From contig JASEGX010000087.1 of assembly GCA_030017815.1 (NCBI GenBank), positions 1 to 9,601 of the forward strand: a stretch of 9,601 nucleotides of DNA, written 5' to 3'. Below, piece by piece: positions 1 through 6,754 of this stretch. How positions within the stretch are numbered: position 1 is the stretch's first letter; every line of letters begins with the position of its first letter. Under the pieces are notes generated by a model. It saw only the letters and a program-made list of their open reading frames with translations, was not told the DNA's origin and made no database searches. The position numbers were made by a program, and so were the translations under genes. The stretch is from Thermodesulfobacteriota bacterium (GTDB lineage: Bacteria; Desulfobacterota; QYQD01).

Positions 1-25
1 CGCCATTTTGGAAAAGATCGCTCAT
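1..25 (-). CDS. Possible N-terminal fragment of a gene cut by the window edge
   Basis: Reading leftward from an ATG at 23-25, the eight whole codons before the edge give MSDLFQNG and stay open. This start resembles the MS(D/E)xFQNG opening I recall for some bacterial family 2 glycosyltransferases, but eight residues cannot establish a family. No clear Shine-Dalgarno precedes it. It lies about 200 bases downstream of amn on the same strand, and the gap shows no terminator. The rest of the gene would lie outside the window. Confidence 0.25.
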
Positions 26-226
26 TGTAAAGCCGTTACTGTAACACTACACTAGCGTGCTGCTCGTTGGCCATCTACGTTATCCGCTCTTATCGAGCAA
101 GAATCTCTCGGCCATATCATACTGAAATCCAGCCAGAAATATCACGAAATCAAATGGATGGTCAAGGAGATTTACTGCGGCAACTATTTGAAGGCAAGGC
201 GTGGAGAAGGCGGCTGCCTGGAGACG

Positions 227-1000
227 TCAGTATCTGAAGTGTTTGATCTGCTCGCCCTTTTCTCCAATCTCCATCATCGCTTCAATCCCAATCTGGAGGT
301 GCATTTCGGACCACTGCGCAGTCACGCGTTCGTCCAATTCCTCTGTCTTGACCCCCTCAGGTGTAAGCGGAAGGTCGGATACAAGAAGGAGCGCGCCCCG
401 GGCGATCTCGTTATAGTGGCCCACGATGAAGAACGTCGCTGTTTCCATATCAATGGCTATACAGGTCATTTGCTTAAGCCTATCCTGGAAACGCTGGTCG
501 TGTTCCCACAGGCGGCGATTTGTCGTGTAAACTACCCCGGTCCGGTATTCATGCCCGTGCTCCACAATCTTTTCAGAGACGAACTTATGCAGCTTGAAGG
601 ACGGAAGCGCCGGCACTTCAGGCGGGAAATAGTCGTTGCTGGTGCCTTCGCCCCTTATGGCTGCGATCGGGAGGATGAAGTTGCCGATCTCGGTCGATCT
701 CTTCAACCCTCCGCATTTGCCGAGAAACAGTGCGCCCTTGGGGTGGCGGGCGCTGAGCAAATCCGTTATGGTCGCGACGTTGGCCGTTCCGATGCCAAAG
801 TGGACTATGGTCAGACCGCTGTTGTTGGTCGCGGCCTGCATCGGCTTGTTCTCCCCGTATGTGTCGCATTTGAACTTTTCGGCAAAGTTCGTGAGGTAGT
901 ACCGGAAGTTGGTCAGAAGGATATAGTCGCCGAAAAGATCGAGGGGCATTCCGGTATAACGGGGGAGCCAGTTCTTGGCGATCTCAAGTCGTTCAAGCAT
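227..1000 (-). CDS. amn: AMP nucleosidase (short form)
   Basis: This cytoplasmic enzyme hydrolyses the N-glycosidic bond of AMP, giving adenine and ribose 5-phosphate in purine salvage. The 257-residue protein is the short form, essentially only the nucleoside-phosphorylase-fold domain, without the extra N-terminal domain of the E. coli enzyme. Visible motifs are the N-terminal RYTG and ILLTNFRYY, the glycine-rich FGIGTAN (68-74), LGKCGGL (93-99), RGEGTSNDYFPPEVPALP (116-133), the phosphorylase-family AIDMETATFF (182-191) and SDLPLTPEG (208-216). I chose the ATG at 998-1000 because AAGGAGG lies 9 bases upstream; an in-frame TTG at 1004-1006 is only 3 bases from that site. The gene is monocistronic or first in a leftward unit, with a candidate promoter at 1052-1080. 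The family call is firm; substrate preference cannot be read from sequence. Confidence 0.92.
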   Translation of the reverse strand: MLERLEIAKNWLPRYTGMPLDLFGDYILLTNFRYYLTNFAEKFKCDTYGENKPMQAATNNSGLTIVHFGIGTANVATITDLLSARHPKGALFLGKCGGLKRSTEIGNFILPIAAIRGEGTSNDYFPPEVPALPSFKLHKFVSEKIVEHGHEYRTGVVYTTNRRLWEHDQRFQDRLKQMTCIAIDMETATFFIVGHYNEIARGALLLVSDLPLTPEGVKTEELDERVTAQWSEMHLQIGIEAMMEIGEKGEQIKHFRY

Positions 1001-1268
1001 GGGCAAGTGCCTCCTTAACGCTCACACACCAGAGGGATTCCATGATTGTTTATCGTAGCAGAAAAAAGATCTTTTGTCTCGCCATTTTCGCCCATCGGCC
1101 TCTGGCTCAAAGGGAAGGTGGCGTCCTCCGTCCTCGTCCGACCTGGAGGCCGGCCGCGACTGGTGTGGTGACAGGCTTGGTTAGCTCAAACCCATCTATC
1201 ACCATGACTTATCAGGGCCAACAGGAGTTTTAATTTTTTTGATGGCGGATCCAGGCATCATGCATTGC
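1001..1268. other. Divergent intergenic region with no gene supported
   Basis: This gap separates leftward amn from the rightward tRNA-like unit. It holds the amn ribosome binding site (AAGGAGG) and a candidate amn promoter. A 63-codon rightward ORF at 1042-1233 has no recognisable domain, an arginine-rich out-of-frame look and no ribosome binding site, so I do not call it. I see no other repeat or RNA here. Confidence 0.5.
1052..1080 (-). promoter_or_regulatory. Candidate sigma-70 promoter for amn
   Basis: On the minus strand GAGACA (1075-1080) and TACGAT (1052-1057) are separated by exactly 17 bases. Each matches four of six consensus positions. The predicted start is near 1045, giving an untranslated leader of about 45 bases that includes the AAGGAGG of amn. 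Position and spacing support it, but the hexamers are weak. Confidence 0.3.
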
Positions 1269-1297
1269 TTGACAATTTACGGCTTATAGCCTATAAG
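1269..1297 (+). promoter_or_regulatory. Strong sigma-70-type promoter upstream of the tRNA-like sequence
   Basis: TTGACA (1269-1274, a perfect -35) and TATAAG (1292-1297, five of six) are separated by 17 bases. The predicted start is near 1304, just ahead of the tRNA-like sequence at 1322. The -10 is one arm of the inverted repeat CTTATA-GCC-TATAAG (1283-1297), which could be an operator or a coincidence of the AT-rich hexamer. No strong terminator is visible before the ABC-F gene at 1529, so this may also be that gene's promoter, with a leader of about 225 bases. Confidence 0.65.
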
Positions 1298-1321
1298 TTC
1301 TTAGCGTCGTGACCCGCTGGT

Positions 1322-1391
1322 TGGGAGATCGTCTAACGGTAGGACTGCATATTCTGACTCTGGCTTTCAGGGTTCGAATCCTGTCCCCCAG
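1322..1391 (+). tRNA. Degenerate tRNA-Gln(CUG)-like sequence, possible pseudogene
   Basis: Acceptor strands TGGGAGA and TCCCCCA pair except for one A-C mismatch. The D arm GTCT-AACGGTA-GGAC is intact. The anticodon loop TTCTGAC gives CTG (glutamine), and the discriminator is G followed by CC, with G in place of the final A of CCA. Several parts are damaged. The anticodon stem GCATA/TCTGG pairs at only three of five positions. The T arm keeps TTCGAAT but has just a 4 bp stem (CAGG/CCTG) with an 8-base loop, as if one base was lost from the 3' side. The body is 70 nt. Either it is a decaying tRNA gene or a tRNA-like leader element; the promoter just upstream suggests it is transcribed. Confidence 0.6.
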
Positions 1392-1469
1392 CCGGTTCTC
1401 GCTTCTACCATTTCTGATTTTCCGGCCGTTTCCCCTTCACGAAGATCGAATACTCGCCAGCCACACACA

Positions 1470-1526
1470 ATGAATGGCGCGCCCCCGCCGCAGGCGGCAA
1501 CGGCACAAACTCATATAGGAAGGTAA
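1470..1526 (+). CDS. Possible 18-codon leader ORF with a Pro-Pro-Pro triplet
   Basis: ATG at 1470 opens an 18-residue frame, MNGAPPPQAATAQTHIGR, whose TAA (1524-1526) ends two bases before the ABC-F start codon. Its last codons overlap the ABC-F Shine-Dalgarno AGGAAGG (1517-1523). The proline codons fall in a small GC-rich hairpin, CCGCC-GCA-GGCGG (1485-1497). Leader peptides with attenuation or stalling control several antibiotic-resistance ABC-F genes, and polyproline is a classic stalling sequence. Against it, no good Shine-Dalgarno precedes this ATG, and a frame this short can arise by chance. Confidence 0.25.
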   Translation: MNGAPPPQAATAQTHIGR

Positions 1527-1528
1527 AA

Positions 1529-3157
1529 ATGATCAACGCATCGAACGTCGCCCTCGCCTACGGTAAGAGGGTTATCTTTCAGGACGTCAATATTAAATTC
1601 ACCCCCGGCAACTGTTACGGCCTCATCGGCGCCAACGGATCCGGCAAATCCACCTTTCTCAAGATCCTCGCCGGCGAAATGGAACCGGACAAGGGAGAAA
1701 TCACGGTCGGCGCCGGCGAGCGGATTGCAGTGCTGCAGCAGAACCATTTCGCCTTTGACGAGGAAACAGTCTTCCATACCGTCATCATGGGGCACCGAAG
1801 GCTCTACCAACTGATGGCCGAGCGGGAAGCGCTCTATGCCAGGACCGATCTCTCGGAAGCGGATGGCCTCCGCTGCGGTGAGGTCGAGATCGAATTCGCC
1901 GAGATGAACGGCTATGACGTTGAATCCGAGGTGGCGGTGCTGCTCAACGGTCTGGGTATTCATGAGGAGCTGCGCGAGAAGAAGATGAAGGAGCTCGACG
2001 GTGGCGAGAAAGTGCGAGTGCTGCTCGCGCAGGCCCTGTTCGGTAACCCGGACATTCTTCTGCTTGATGAGCCGACAAACAATCTGGACCAGCAATCCAT
2101 CACCTGGCTGGAGAATTTCCTTTTCCGATTTCAGAACACGACCATTATCGTTTCCCATGACCGCCATTTCCTGAATCAGGTCTGCACCCATATGGCGGAT
2201 ATCGACTTCGGCCGCATCCAGGTGTATGTTGGGAACTACGACTTCTGGTACGAGGCCAGCCAGTTGATTCTCAAGCAGCGGCAGAATGAGAACAAAAAGG
2301 CCACTGCCCGGGCCGACGAGCTCAAGGCGTTCATCCAGCGTTTCAGCTCCAACGCCTCCAAGGCGAAGCAGGCCACCTCGCGGAAAAAGCTGCTGGAAAA
2401 GCTCACTATTGACGATATGCCGATCTCCTCTCGTAAATACCCTTATGTGGTGTTCAAGCCCGGGCGGCCCTGCGGCGACATCATCCTCGAGATCAAGGAC
2501 CTCTGCAAGGAGGTGGACGGGGTCACGGCCTTGCACAATCTAACCCTCACCGTCAACAAGGGGGATAAAATCGCCTTTGTCGGCGGCAACAGCCTTGCCA
2601 AAACGACACTTTTTCAGATTTTGGCCGGGGAAATGGCGCCGGACAGCGGCAACTTCCGCTGGGGCCAGACCATCTCCACCGCCTATTTTCCCAAGGAAAA
2701 CAGCGATTACTTCGCCCATGGCCTGAACCTGATCGAATGGCTCCGCCAGTTTGCGCCCATCACCGAGGGCGAGAACTTCGTCCGCGGGTTTCTCGGCCGG
2801 ATGCTATTCTCCGGCGAAGAGGCGCTCAAGCAGGTCGGCGTCCTTTCCGGCGGCGAGCGGGTCCGCTGTATGCTGGCGCGGATGATGCTGGCCGACGCCA
2901 ACGCGCTCATCTTCGATGAGCCGACCAATCACCTGGACCTTGAATCGATCACCGCCCTCAACAACGGCCTCATCGCCTTCCCTGAGGTGGTTCTTTTCGC
3001 TTCCCATGATCACCAGTCCGTCGCCACAGTGGCGAACCGGATCATCGAGATTACCCCGACCGGAATCGTCGATCGGATGACAAATTATAACGATTATCTG
3101 GAAGACGCGGAGGTCACCCGGCTCCGAGGCGATATCTGCCAGGGAATAGCGAACTGA
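1529..3157 (+). CDS. ybiT: ABC-F family ATPase, YbiT-like ribosome-associated translation factor
   Basis: ABC-F proteins are soluble twin-ATPase factors that bind the ribosomal E site and relieve stalled translation. The 542-residue protein has domain 1 (about 1-240), a charged linker (about 243-310, the region that reaches toward the P-site tRNA) and domain 2 (about 318-530). There are no membrane segments. Domain 1 has GANGSGKST (34-42), LDGGE (156-160), LLLDEP (177-182) and switch His210. Domain 2 has GGNSLAKTT (352-360), LSGGE (439-443), IFDEP (461-465) and His493. The first signature has Asp where Ser is usual, and the second Walker A has Ala before the Lys; E. coli YbiT also has a degenerate first signature. 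VCTHMADIDFG and RFSSNASKAKQATSR match YbiT closely. AGGAAGG lies 5 bases before the start. The gene converges with ccsA. Confidence 0.93.
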   Translation: MINASNVALAYGKRVIFQDVNIKFTPGNCYGLIGANGSGKSTFLKILAGEMEPDKGEITVGAGERIAVLQQNHFAFDEETVFHTVIMGHRRLYQLMAEREALYARTDLSEADGLRCGEVEIEFAEMNGYDVESEVAVLLNGLGIHEELREKKMKELDGGEKVRVLLAQALFGNPDILLLDEPTNNLDQQSITWLENFLFRFQNTTIIVSHDRHFLNQVCTHMADIDFGRIQVYVGNYDFWYEASQLILKQRQNENKKATARADELKAFIQRFSSNASKAKQATSRKKLLEKLTIDDMPISSRKYPYVVFKPGRPCGDIILEIKDLCKEVDGVTALHNLTLTVNKGDKIAFVGGNSLAKTTLFQILAGEMAPDSGNFRWGQTISTAYFPKENSDYFAHGLNLIEWLRQFAPITEGENFVRGFLGRMLFSGEEALKQVGVLSGGERVRCMLARMMLADANALIFDEPTNHLDLESITALNNGLIAFPEVVLFASHDHQSVATVANRIIEITPTGIVDRMTNYNDYLEDAEVTRLRGDICQGIAN

Positions 3158-3214
3158 ATCTCTAGTGTATAATGAGTCCAACGTTTTGTTACATATACTG
3201 TGGCATCAAAAACC

Positions 3215-3306
3215 GTCATTCCTGCGCAAGCAGGAATCCAGAAAGGCAAAAAGACTGGATTCCGAAGCCTGCCCCGTACTTGATACGGGGTTAAGCCTGG
3301 GATGAC
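3215..3306. repeat. Palindromic dispersed repeat in a convergent gap
   Basis: A 92-base element has near-matching ends, GTCATTCC (3215-3222) and GGGATGAC (3299-3306). Inside are an 8 bp hairpin ATTCCTGC-GCAA-GCAGGAAT (3218-3237) and a perfect 7 bp hairpin CCCCGTA-CTTGA-TACGGGG (3272-3290). GGAATCCAG (3233-3241) can instead pair with CTGGATTCC (3255-3263). The first 26 bases recur with one mismatch at 9576-9601. I recall sequences of this type as multicopy intergenic elements in Desulfobacterota. It sits between the 3' ends of the ABC-F gene and ccsA, where neither gene shows a classical terminator, so it may end or stabilise both transcripts. Confidence 0.8.
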
Positions 3307-3353
3307 AATCAAAGTAACTGAATAGGGTCCGTTGGGATAAGGAGTTGTTTTGG

Positions 3354-4154
3354 CTAATTTATATAGCTGTGCAGGCCGGAGAGAAGAAAATTGACGCCAA
3401 AATAAGTAAAGAGCACTGACAGAAAGCCGCCAATGGAGAGCAGGGCGATCTTTTTGCCATGCCACCCGCGCAGACGGACATGAAGGATGATTGCATAGAC
3501 GAACCACGTAATCAGAGACCAGGTTTCTTTAGGGTCCCATTGCCAGTAGGCCCCCCAAGCCGAGTGTGCCCAGATAGAACCTGTTGCGATGCCGGCGGTA
3601 AGAAACAGAAAACCGAAGATAATCATCCGATAGTTAAGGGCATCCAGGTCTTTTTTGTCATTGGATCTTTTTAACAAGTACGCGATACTAAGGCCGCAGG
3701 AAACGGCAAATGCGCCATAACCGATAAAGCAGGTGATGACATGGGCAATGAGCCAATTGCTCTGCAGGGCCGGGACGAGCGGTTCAATGCGGCTTGAAAT
3801 ACCCGGCGAAAACGCGGCATAGGTCAGACTAAGAAAGGCAAAAGGCACGGTGAACGCGCCTACGTGGGCAATCTTATACTTATATTCAGCAATAAAGTGG
3901 ATCAAAATTATAGCCCAGGCAAAGAAGACCAGGGACTCATAAAAATTGGCAAATGGAGCATGGCCGATCCCGAGTTTGTGGGATTCAACCCAGCGTAAAA
4001 TAATGGCAGCGGTGTGCGCAACAAAGGTGCCTATAGTGATAATCGAACCGATCCTTTGCCCGATTTTTGTTTTAAAGATCAGGGCAATCAGATAAAATAT
4101 CACTGCCGCAAGATAGCTAAACGTTACGACAGCGAGAATCTTCGAACTCAGCAT
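3354..4154 (-). CDS. ccsA: Cytochrome c biogenesis protein CcsA/ResC (named CcsB in some databases), WWD haem handling
   Basis: An integral cytoplasmic-membrane protein that, with ResB, exports haem and attaches it to CXXCH motifs of apocytochromes (System II). It has 266 residues, the usual length for the stand-alone subunit, with about eight hydrophobic segments. The tryptophan-rich WWD segment WAHSAWGAYWQWDPKETW spans 195-212. Histidines sit where the family has its haem ligands: His138 in NWLIAHV, His225 in YAIILHVRL and His262 in LLSGLHSY near the C terminus. AGGGGAAG lies about 9 bases before the ATG. It follows resB by 18 bases on the same strand, so the two are almost certainly co-transcribed. 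No disulfide-handling partner such as CcdA or ResA is in the window. The family is certain; CcsA/CcsB naming varies between databases. Confidence 0.95.
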   Translation of the reverse strand: MLSSKILAVVTFSYLAAVIFYLIALIFKTKIGQRIGSIITIGTFVAHTAAIILRWVESHKLGIGHAPFANFYESLVFFAWAIILIHFIAEYKYKIAHVGAFTVPFAFLSLTYAAFSPGISSRIEPLVPALQSNWLIAHVITCFIGYGAFAVSCGLSIAYLLKRSNDKKDLDALNYRMIIFGFLFLTAGIATGSIWAHSAWGAYWQWDPKETWSLITWFVYAIILHVRLRGWHGKKIALLSIGGFLSVLFTYFGVNFLLSGLHSYIN

Positions 4155-4172
4155 GGCTGTCCGCTTCCCCTT

Positions 4173-5543
4173 TTATTTTATATCGGATTTCTGGAGTTGC
4201 AGGTAGAGGTTATCAAGTCTTTCTTCCAGCCCCAGTTTGTTTTTATTTGTCTGGCCCCCGATGGTAACCGTTGTCCCCTCGCCTTTTTTCTCCAGCACAG
4301 CCCAGATCTTCCGGTGTGACATGAAAAAGGTCACGGCAATCCCCAGTACCATTAATATACTGCCGGCCCAGACAAAGGGAATGCCCGGTTCCTTAGCCAC
4401 CTGGAGGCCGGTGTAGAAACCTTCCCTTACCTCGGTTACGATAAACCGGTAGGGTAATTTACTAATCCGTCCAAAGTCCGGGTCATTTTTGAATATCCAA
4501 AAGTCGGTTTGTCCTCCCTCGGGGCTGGTTAGCAACATCTGAACCGCGGGGCCCTTATCCATCACATTCGGCTCAGCCCGTAATGAACGGAGGGTGCCCA
4601 GACCATCAGGCAAAATGGCCTCCTGACCGAATGGAACAGAAAGCGGAATGGTTTTCCCGCTGGTTTTATCAACCAGATTAAGTTCAATCGCCTTTGGGAA
4701 GCGGCCGTAAGAGGCCTGATAAAAAGTGATACCTTTGTACGTAAGGGGATGGTTGACCCGGATGTTGCCGCTCAATACCGGCTGGCCCTTTTCTATAATG
4801 GTTACGTCGCTGCGATAATCCTTTGGTTCGCCGGTGGGATAAAACTGGGCCTCAAACTTATCGACGCGTAGGGCAAAGCCCAGCTTATAATCTACATCGG
4901 TATTAGGCAGACACACCTGTTCCGCAACCGCCCCCTCCGGCAAGTTAACGCTGCTTCTGAACCCACCCAGGGAGCTTGCTATCCCGGCAATATAGAAAAT
5001 AACGACACTAAGATGCACGACATAGACACCGAGACGGGATAATCTCCCTTTTTCCCGCCAGAGAATCGTTGTTGAGCCGGCCGTAGTCTCGTTCAGGTCG
5101 CCCAGCTTACCTGAAAGAATGGGAAGGAGTGCGGCTTTAACCACAGAAGGGTTCGCTTTATATTTTAAGGCCCTCGTCCCTGGCCTGGCCAGGACAGCCT
5201 TTTCGTCAAGCCTCTTTTCTTTTGGGAAAACAATATCCCAGACATGCCGGAGTCTGTCCGTAGTACAGACGATCAGGTTCAGTGCCAGGAGAAGGAGAAG
5301 GAGCCTAAACCAACCCGCGTGATAGAGGTCCAGAAGAGATAGCGAATCCAAAAACTGGTAAGTACCATACCCATAATTCTGAATATATAAGGCCGGGGGG
5401 CCATTTTGAGGAATAAGAGTCCCGACAATAGAGCTTACCGCAAGAAATATGAGTAAGAATATGGTAAGGTTAACCGAGGCGAGGGCCTTCCAGATAGGTT
5501 GTTTTTTTTCGGGTGGTGCTGAGGGACTGTTTTCCGGTTTCAT
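4173..5543 (-). CDS. resB: Cytochrome c biogenesis protein ResB (CcsB of the Bordetella/chloroplast naming)
   Basis: Membrane partner of CcsA in the System II cytochrome c synthase. With the ATG at 5541-5543 the protein has 456 residues. Transmembrane segments lie near 25-44, 80-93, 172-191 and 393-409, with a large extracytoplasmic domain between the third and fourth. Family features include the N-terminal ASVNLTIFLLIFLAVSSIVGT, His177 in VYVVHLSVV (the position of the ResB haem-ligand histidine) and NHPLTYKGITFYQASYG (264-280). The tail after the last helix is cytoplasmic and charged. An in-frame TTG at 5556-5558 would add five residues; I prefer the ATG, although neither has a strong Shine-Dalgarno. 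A promoter lies at 5622-5651 and ccsA follows. The adjacent multiheme genes are probable clients, but any c-type cytochrome of the cell could be. Confidence 0.93.
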   Translation of the reverse strand: MKPENSPSAPPEKKQPIWKALASVNLTIFLLIFLAVSSIVGTLIPQNGPPALYIQNYGYGTYQFLDSLSLLDLYHAGWFRLLLLLLALNLIVCTTDRLRHVWDIVFPKEKRLDEKAVLARPGTRALKYKANPSVVKAALLPILSGKLGDLNETTAGSTTILWREKGRLSRLGVYVVHLSVVIFYIAGIASSLGGFRSSVNLPEGAVAEQVCLPNTDVDYKLGFALRVDKFEAQFYPTGEPKDYRSDVTIIEKGQPVLSGNIRVNHPLTYKGITFYQASYGRFPKAIELNLVDKTSGKTIPLSVPFGQEAILPDGLGTLRSLRAEPNVMDKGPAVQMLLTSPEGGQTDFWIFKNDPDFGRISKLPYRFIVTEVREGFYTGLQVAKEPGIPFVWAGSILMVLGIAVTFFMSHRKIWAVLEKKGEGTTVTIGGQTNKNKLGLEERLDNLYLQLQKSDIK

Positions 5544-5621
5544 GTCATTGTATCTCAAAGGGTTATTAAGGTGTCATAAGTCATGGAAATCTTGTGAAGA
5601 CTACCTAAAAAAGCAATCCTT

Positions 5622-5651
5622 TTATTAACACCCTTATCCTCCGCTTGTCAA
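5622..5651 (-). promoter_or_regulatory. Sigma-70-type promoter for resB-ccsA
   Basis: Minus-strand TTGACA (5646-5651, perfect) is followed after 18 bases by TAATAA (5622-5627), or after 17 by TTAATA. The predicted start is near 5615, giving a leader of about 70 bases. It lies downstream of the terminator at 5693-5726, so resB-ccsA appears to be transcribed separately from the cytochrome operon. Confidence 0.65.
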
Positions 5652-5692
5652 GGATTTTATGGTCTCCACTGCTTACGGTTAACACCATACCC

Positions 5693-5726
5693 AAAAAGAA
5701 AGGCGGCCATTAATGGGGCCGCCTTT
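5693..5726 (-). terminator. Rho-independent terminator of the dodecaheme operon
   Basis: Perfect 10 bp stem AAAGGCGGCC (5699-5708) with GGCCGCCTTT (5717-5726) and an 8-base loop. On the minus strand the stem is followed by CTTTTT. It starts 26 bases past the stop codon of the gene at 5752-6666. Confidence 0.85.
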
Positions 5727-5751
5727 CCAGGTTTATCTCCTGATATTACCC

Positions 5752-6666
5752 TTACTTGGGCATAGCGTGGGCAGTATTGTGGCATTCACCACACTTTTTA
5801 AAGCCCTTGAGTAGAGCTGGACTATGAGCCTGGCCATGGCAGGCCTCACACTGGATAATATCCCGATGTTTGGGATGGCATCTGGCGCAACTTAGTTGAT
5901 CGTGCTTGGTCTGACTCTTCTGAAGATCCTGCAAGGCCTTGGGATGGCATGCCGCACAGGTGTCTCGCGGTGTTTCAAGCGGATACGTGATCACCAGTGG
6001 CCTGTGCACAGGGTGGCAGCTTAAGCACTCGGCATTGGTCTGGGTTGGTGTATGTGGTGAATGGCAATCGGCACAGACCGGTATATGACGGTGCACGCTA
6101 TGGCAGTCGGAACAAGCCACGTCTGTATGTTTACTCTTATGGGTCTTAAGCTCGTCGGCTACTTTGCCGTGACAGGCAGAACATCCGGCATCCATGGCTG
6201 GGCCGGACATCTTGACCGTCGGCGCATGGGGGTTGGCATGGCAATCAGCGCAGTTGGCCAGTTTGTCGCCATGAGCCAGTCCGTGACAGGTGTTGCATTT
6301 GGGCATAATGTCTTCATATTTCACCTTACCCGGATGGTACACGTGGTATTTCTCATGACACTTGGTGCAATCGATCTGGTGCTTGCCGCCTTCATTGCGG
6401 ATGGTATTGTAATAATACAAATGGCACTGACCGCACTGCTCTGTCTTTAGAGGCAATATCTCCTTTTCATACAGCGGCGCTATCTTGGCCTTGACCTTCG
6501 CCGGCGCTGTCACGGCCGGTACTGTCTCCCCCGGGGCCGGCGTAATAGCTATGTCTGAAATAGTCCCCGGTGCCGGTACAGTTACTATGCGCTGTTCCGC
6601 ACAACCCCAAATAACTGCGATAAGTAGTAATACTAACCCCCCAAAGGCTACCAGTAATCTTTTCAT
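5752..6666 (-). CDS. Dodecaheme c-type cytochrome, probable lipoprotein
   Basis: An exported electron-transfer protein of 304 residues with 12 CXXCH motifs beginning at 78, 100, 124, 139, 162, 185, 198, 214, 237, 260, 273 and 292, and many free histidines for bis-His ligation. The N terminus is a signal peptide (KR, then a hydrophobic run) ending in IWGC with Cys22, which looks like a lipobox, followed by a Pro/Thr/Ala-rich linker (about 27-66). A membrane-anchored periplasmic or outer-membrane site is therefore likely. Haems 3-7 and 7-11 are repeats of one four-haem unit (spacings 15-23-23-13 and 16-23-23-13) sharing KH, CxxCHxxHR and CxxCH. It is a paralogue of the upstream 12-heme gene and second in that operon. 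AGGAG and AGGTGG precede the ATG. I do not recognise a named family; electron transfer toward or across the outer membrane is inferred. Confidence 0.9.
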   Translation of the reverse strand: MKRLLVAFGGLVLLLIAVIWGCAEQRIVTVPAPGTISDIAITPAPGETVPAVTAPAKVKAKIAPLYEKEILPLKTEQCGQCHLYYYNTIRNEGGKHQIDCTKCHEKYHVYHPGKVKYEDIMPKCNTCHGLAHGDKLANCADCHANPHAPTVKMSGPAMDAGCSACHGKVADELKTHKSKHTDVACSDCHSVHRHIPVCADCHSPHTPTQTNAECLSCHPVHRPLVITYPLETPRDTCAACHPKALQDLQKSQTKHDQLSCARCHPKHRDIIQCEACHGQAHSPALLKGFKKCGECHNTAHAMPK

Positions 6667-6693
6667 TGTCCACCTCTCCTAACCAAACCTTGG

Positions 6694-6717
6694 AGGGGTG
6701 CCTCTAGGGGCACCCCT
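6694..6717 (-). other. Intercistronic hairpin between the two dodecaheme genes
   Basis: Perfect 9 bp stem AGGGGTGCC (6694-6702) with GGCACCCCT (6709-6717) and a 6-base loop, inside the 88-base gap between two co-directional cytochrome genes. The minus strand has no T-run after it, so it is not a standard terminator. It could protect or attenuate the mRNA and set the ratio of the two cytochromes. The Shine-Dalgarno of the downstream gene follows about 20 bases later. Confidence 0.6.
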
Positions 6718-6754
6718 TACCGTTTACATATTAGCCCTTCCCAGAACAACCTTT

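Noticed and set aside
158..1018. 286-codon rightward open frame over amn
   Set aside because: It is antisense to amn, whose family motifs are unambiguous. Its translation shows no domain and no ribosome binding site.
1042..1233. 63-codon rightward ORF in the amn upstream gap
   Set aside because: No ribosome binding site, no recognisable motif, and it overlaps the candidate amn promoter.
3215..3306. CRISPR-like or insertion-sequence interpretation of the palindromic repeat
   Set aside because: There is a single copy here with no regularly spaced repeats and no transposase. It fits a small dispersed intergenic repeat.
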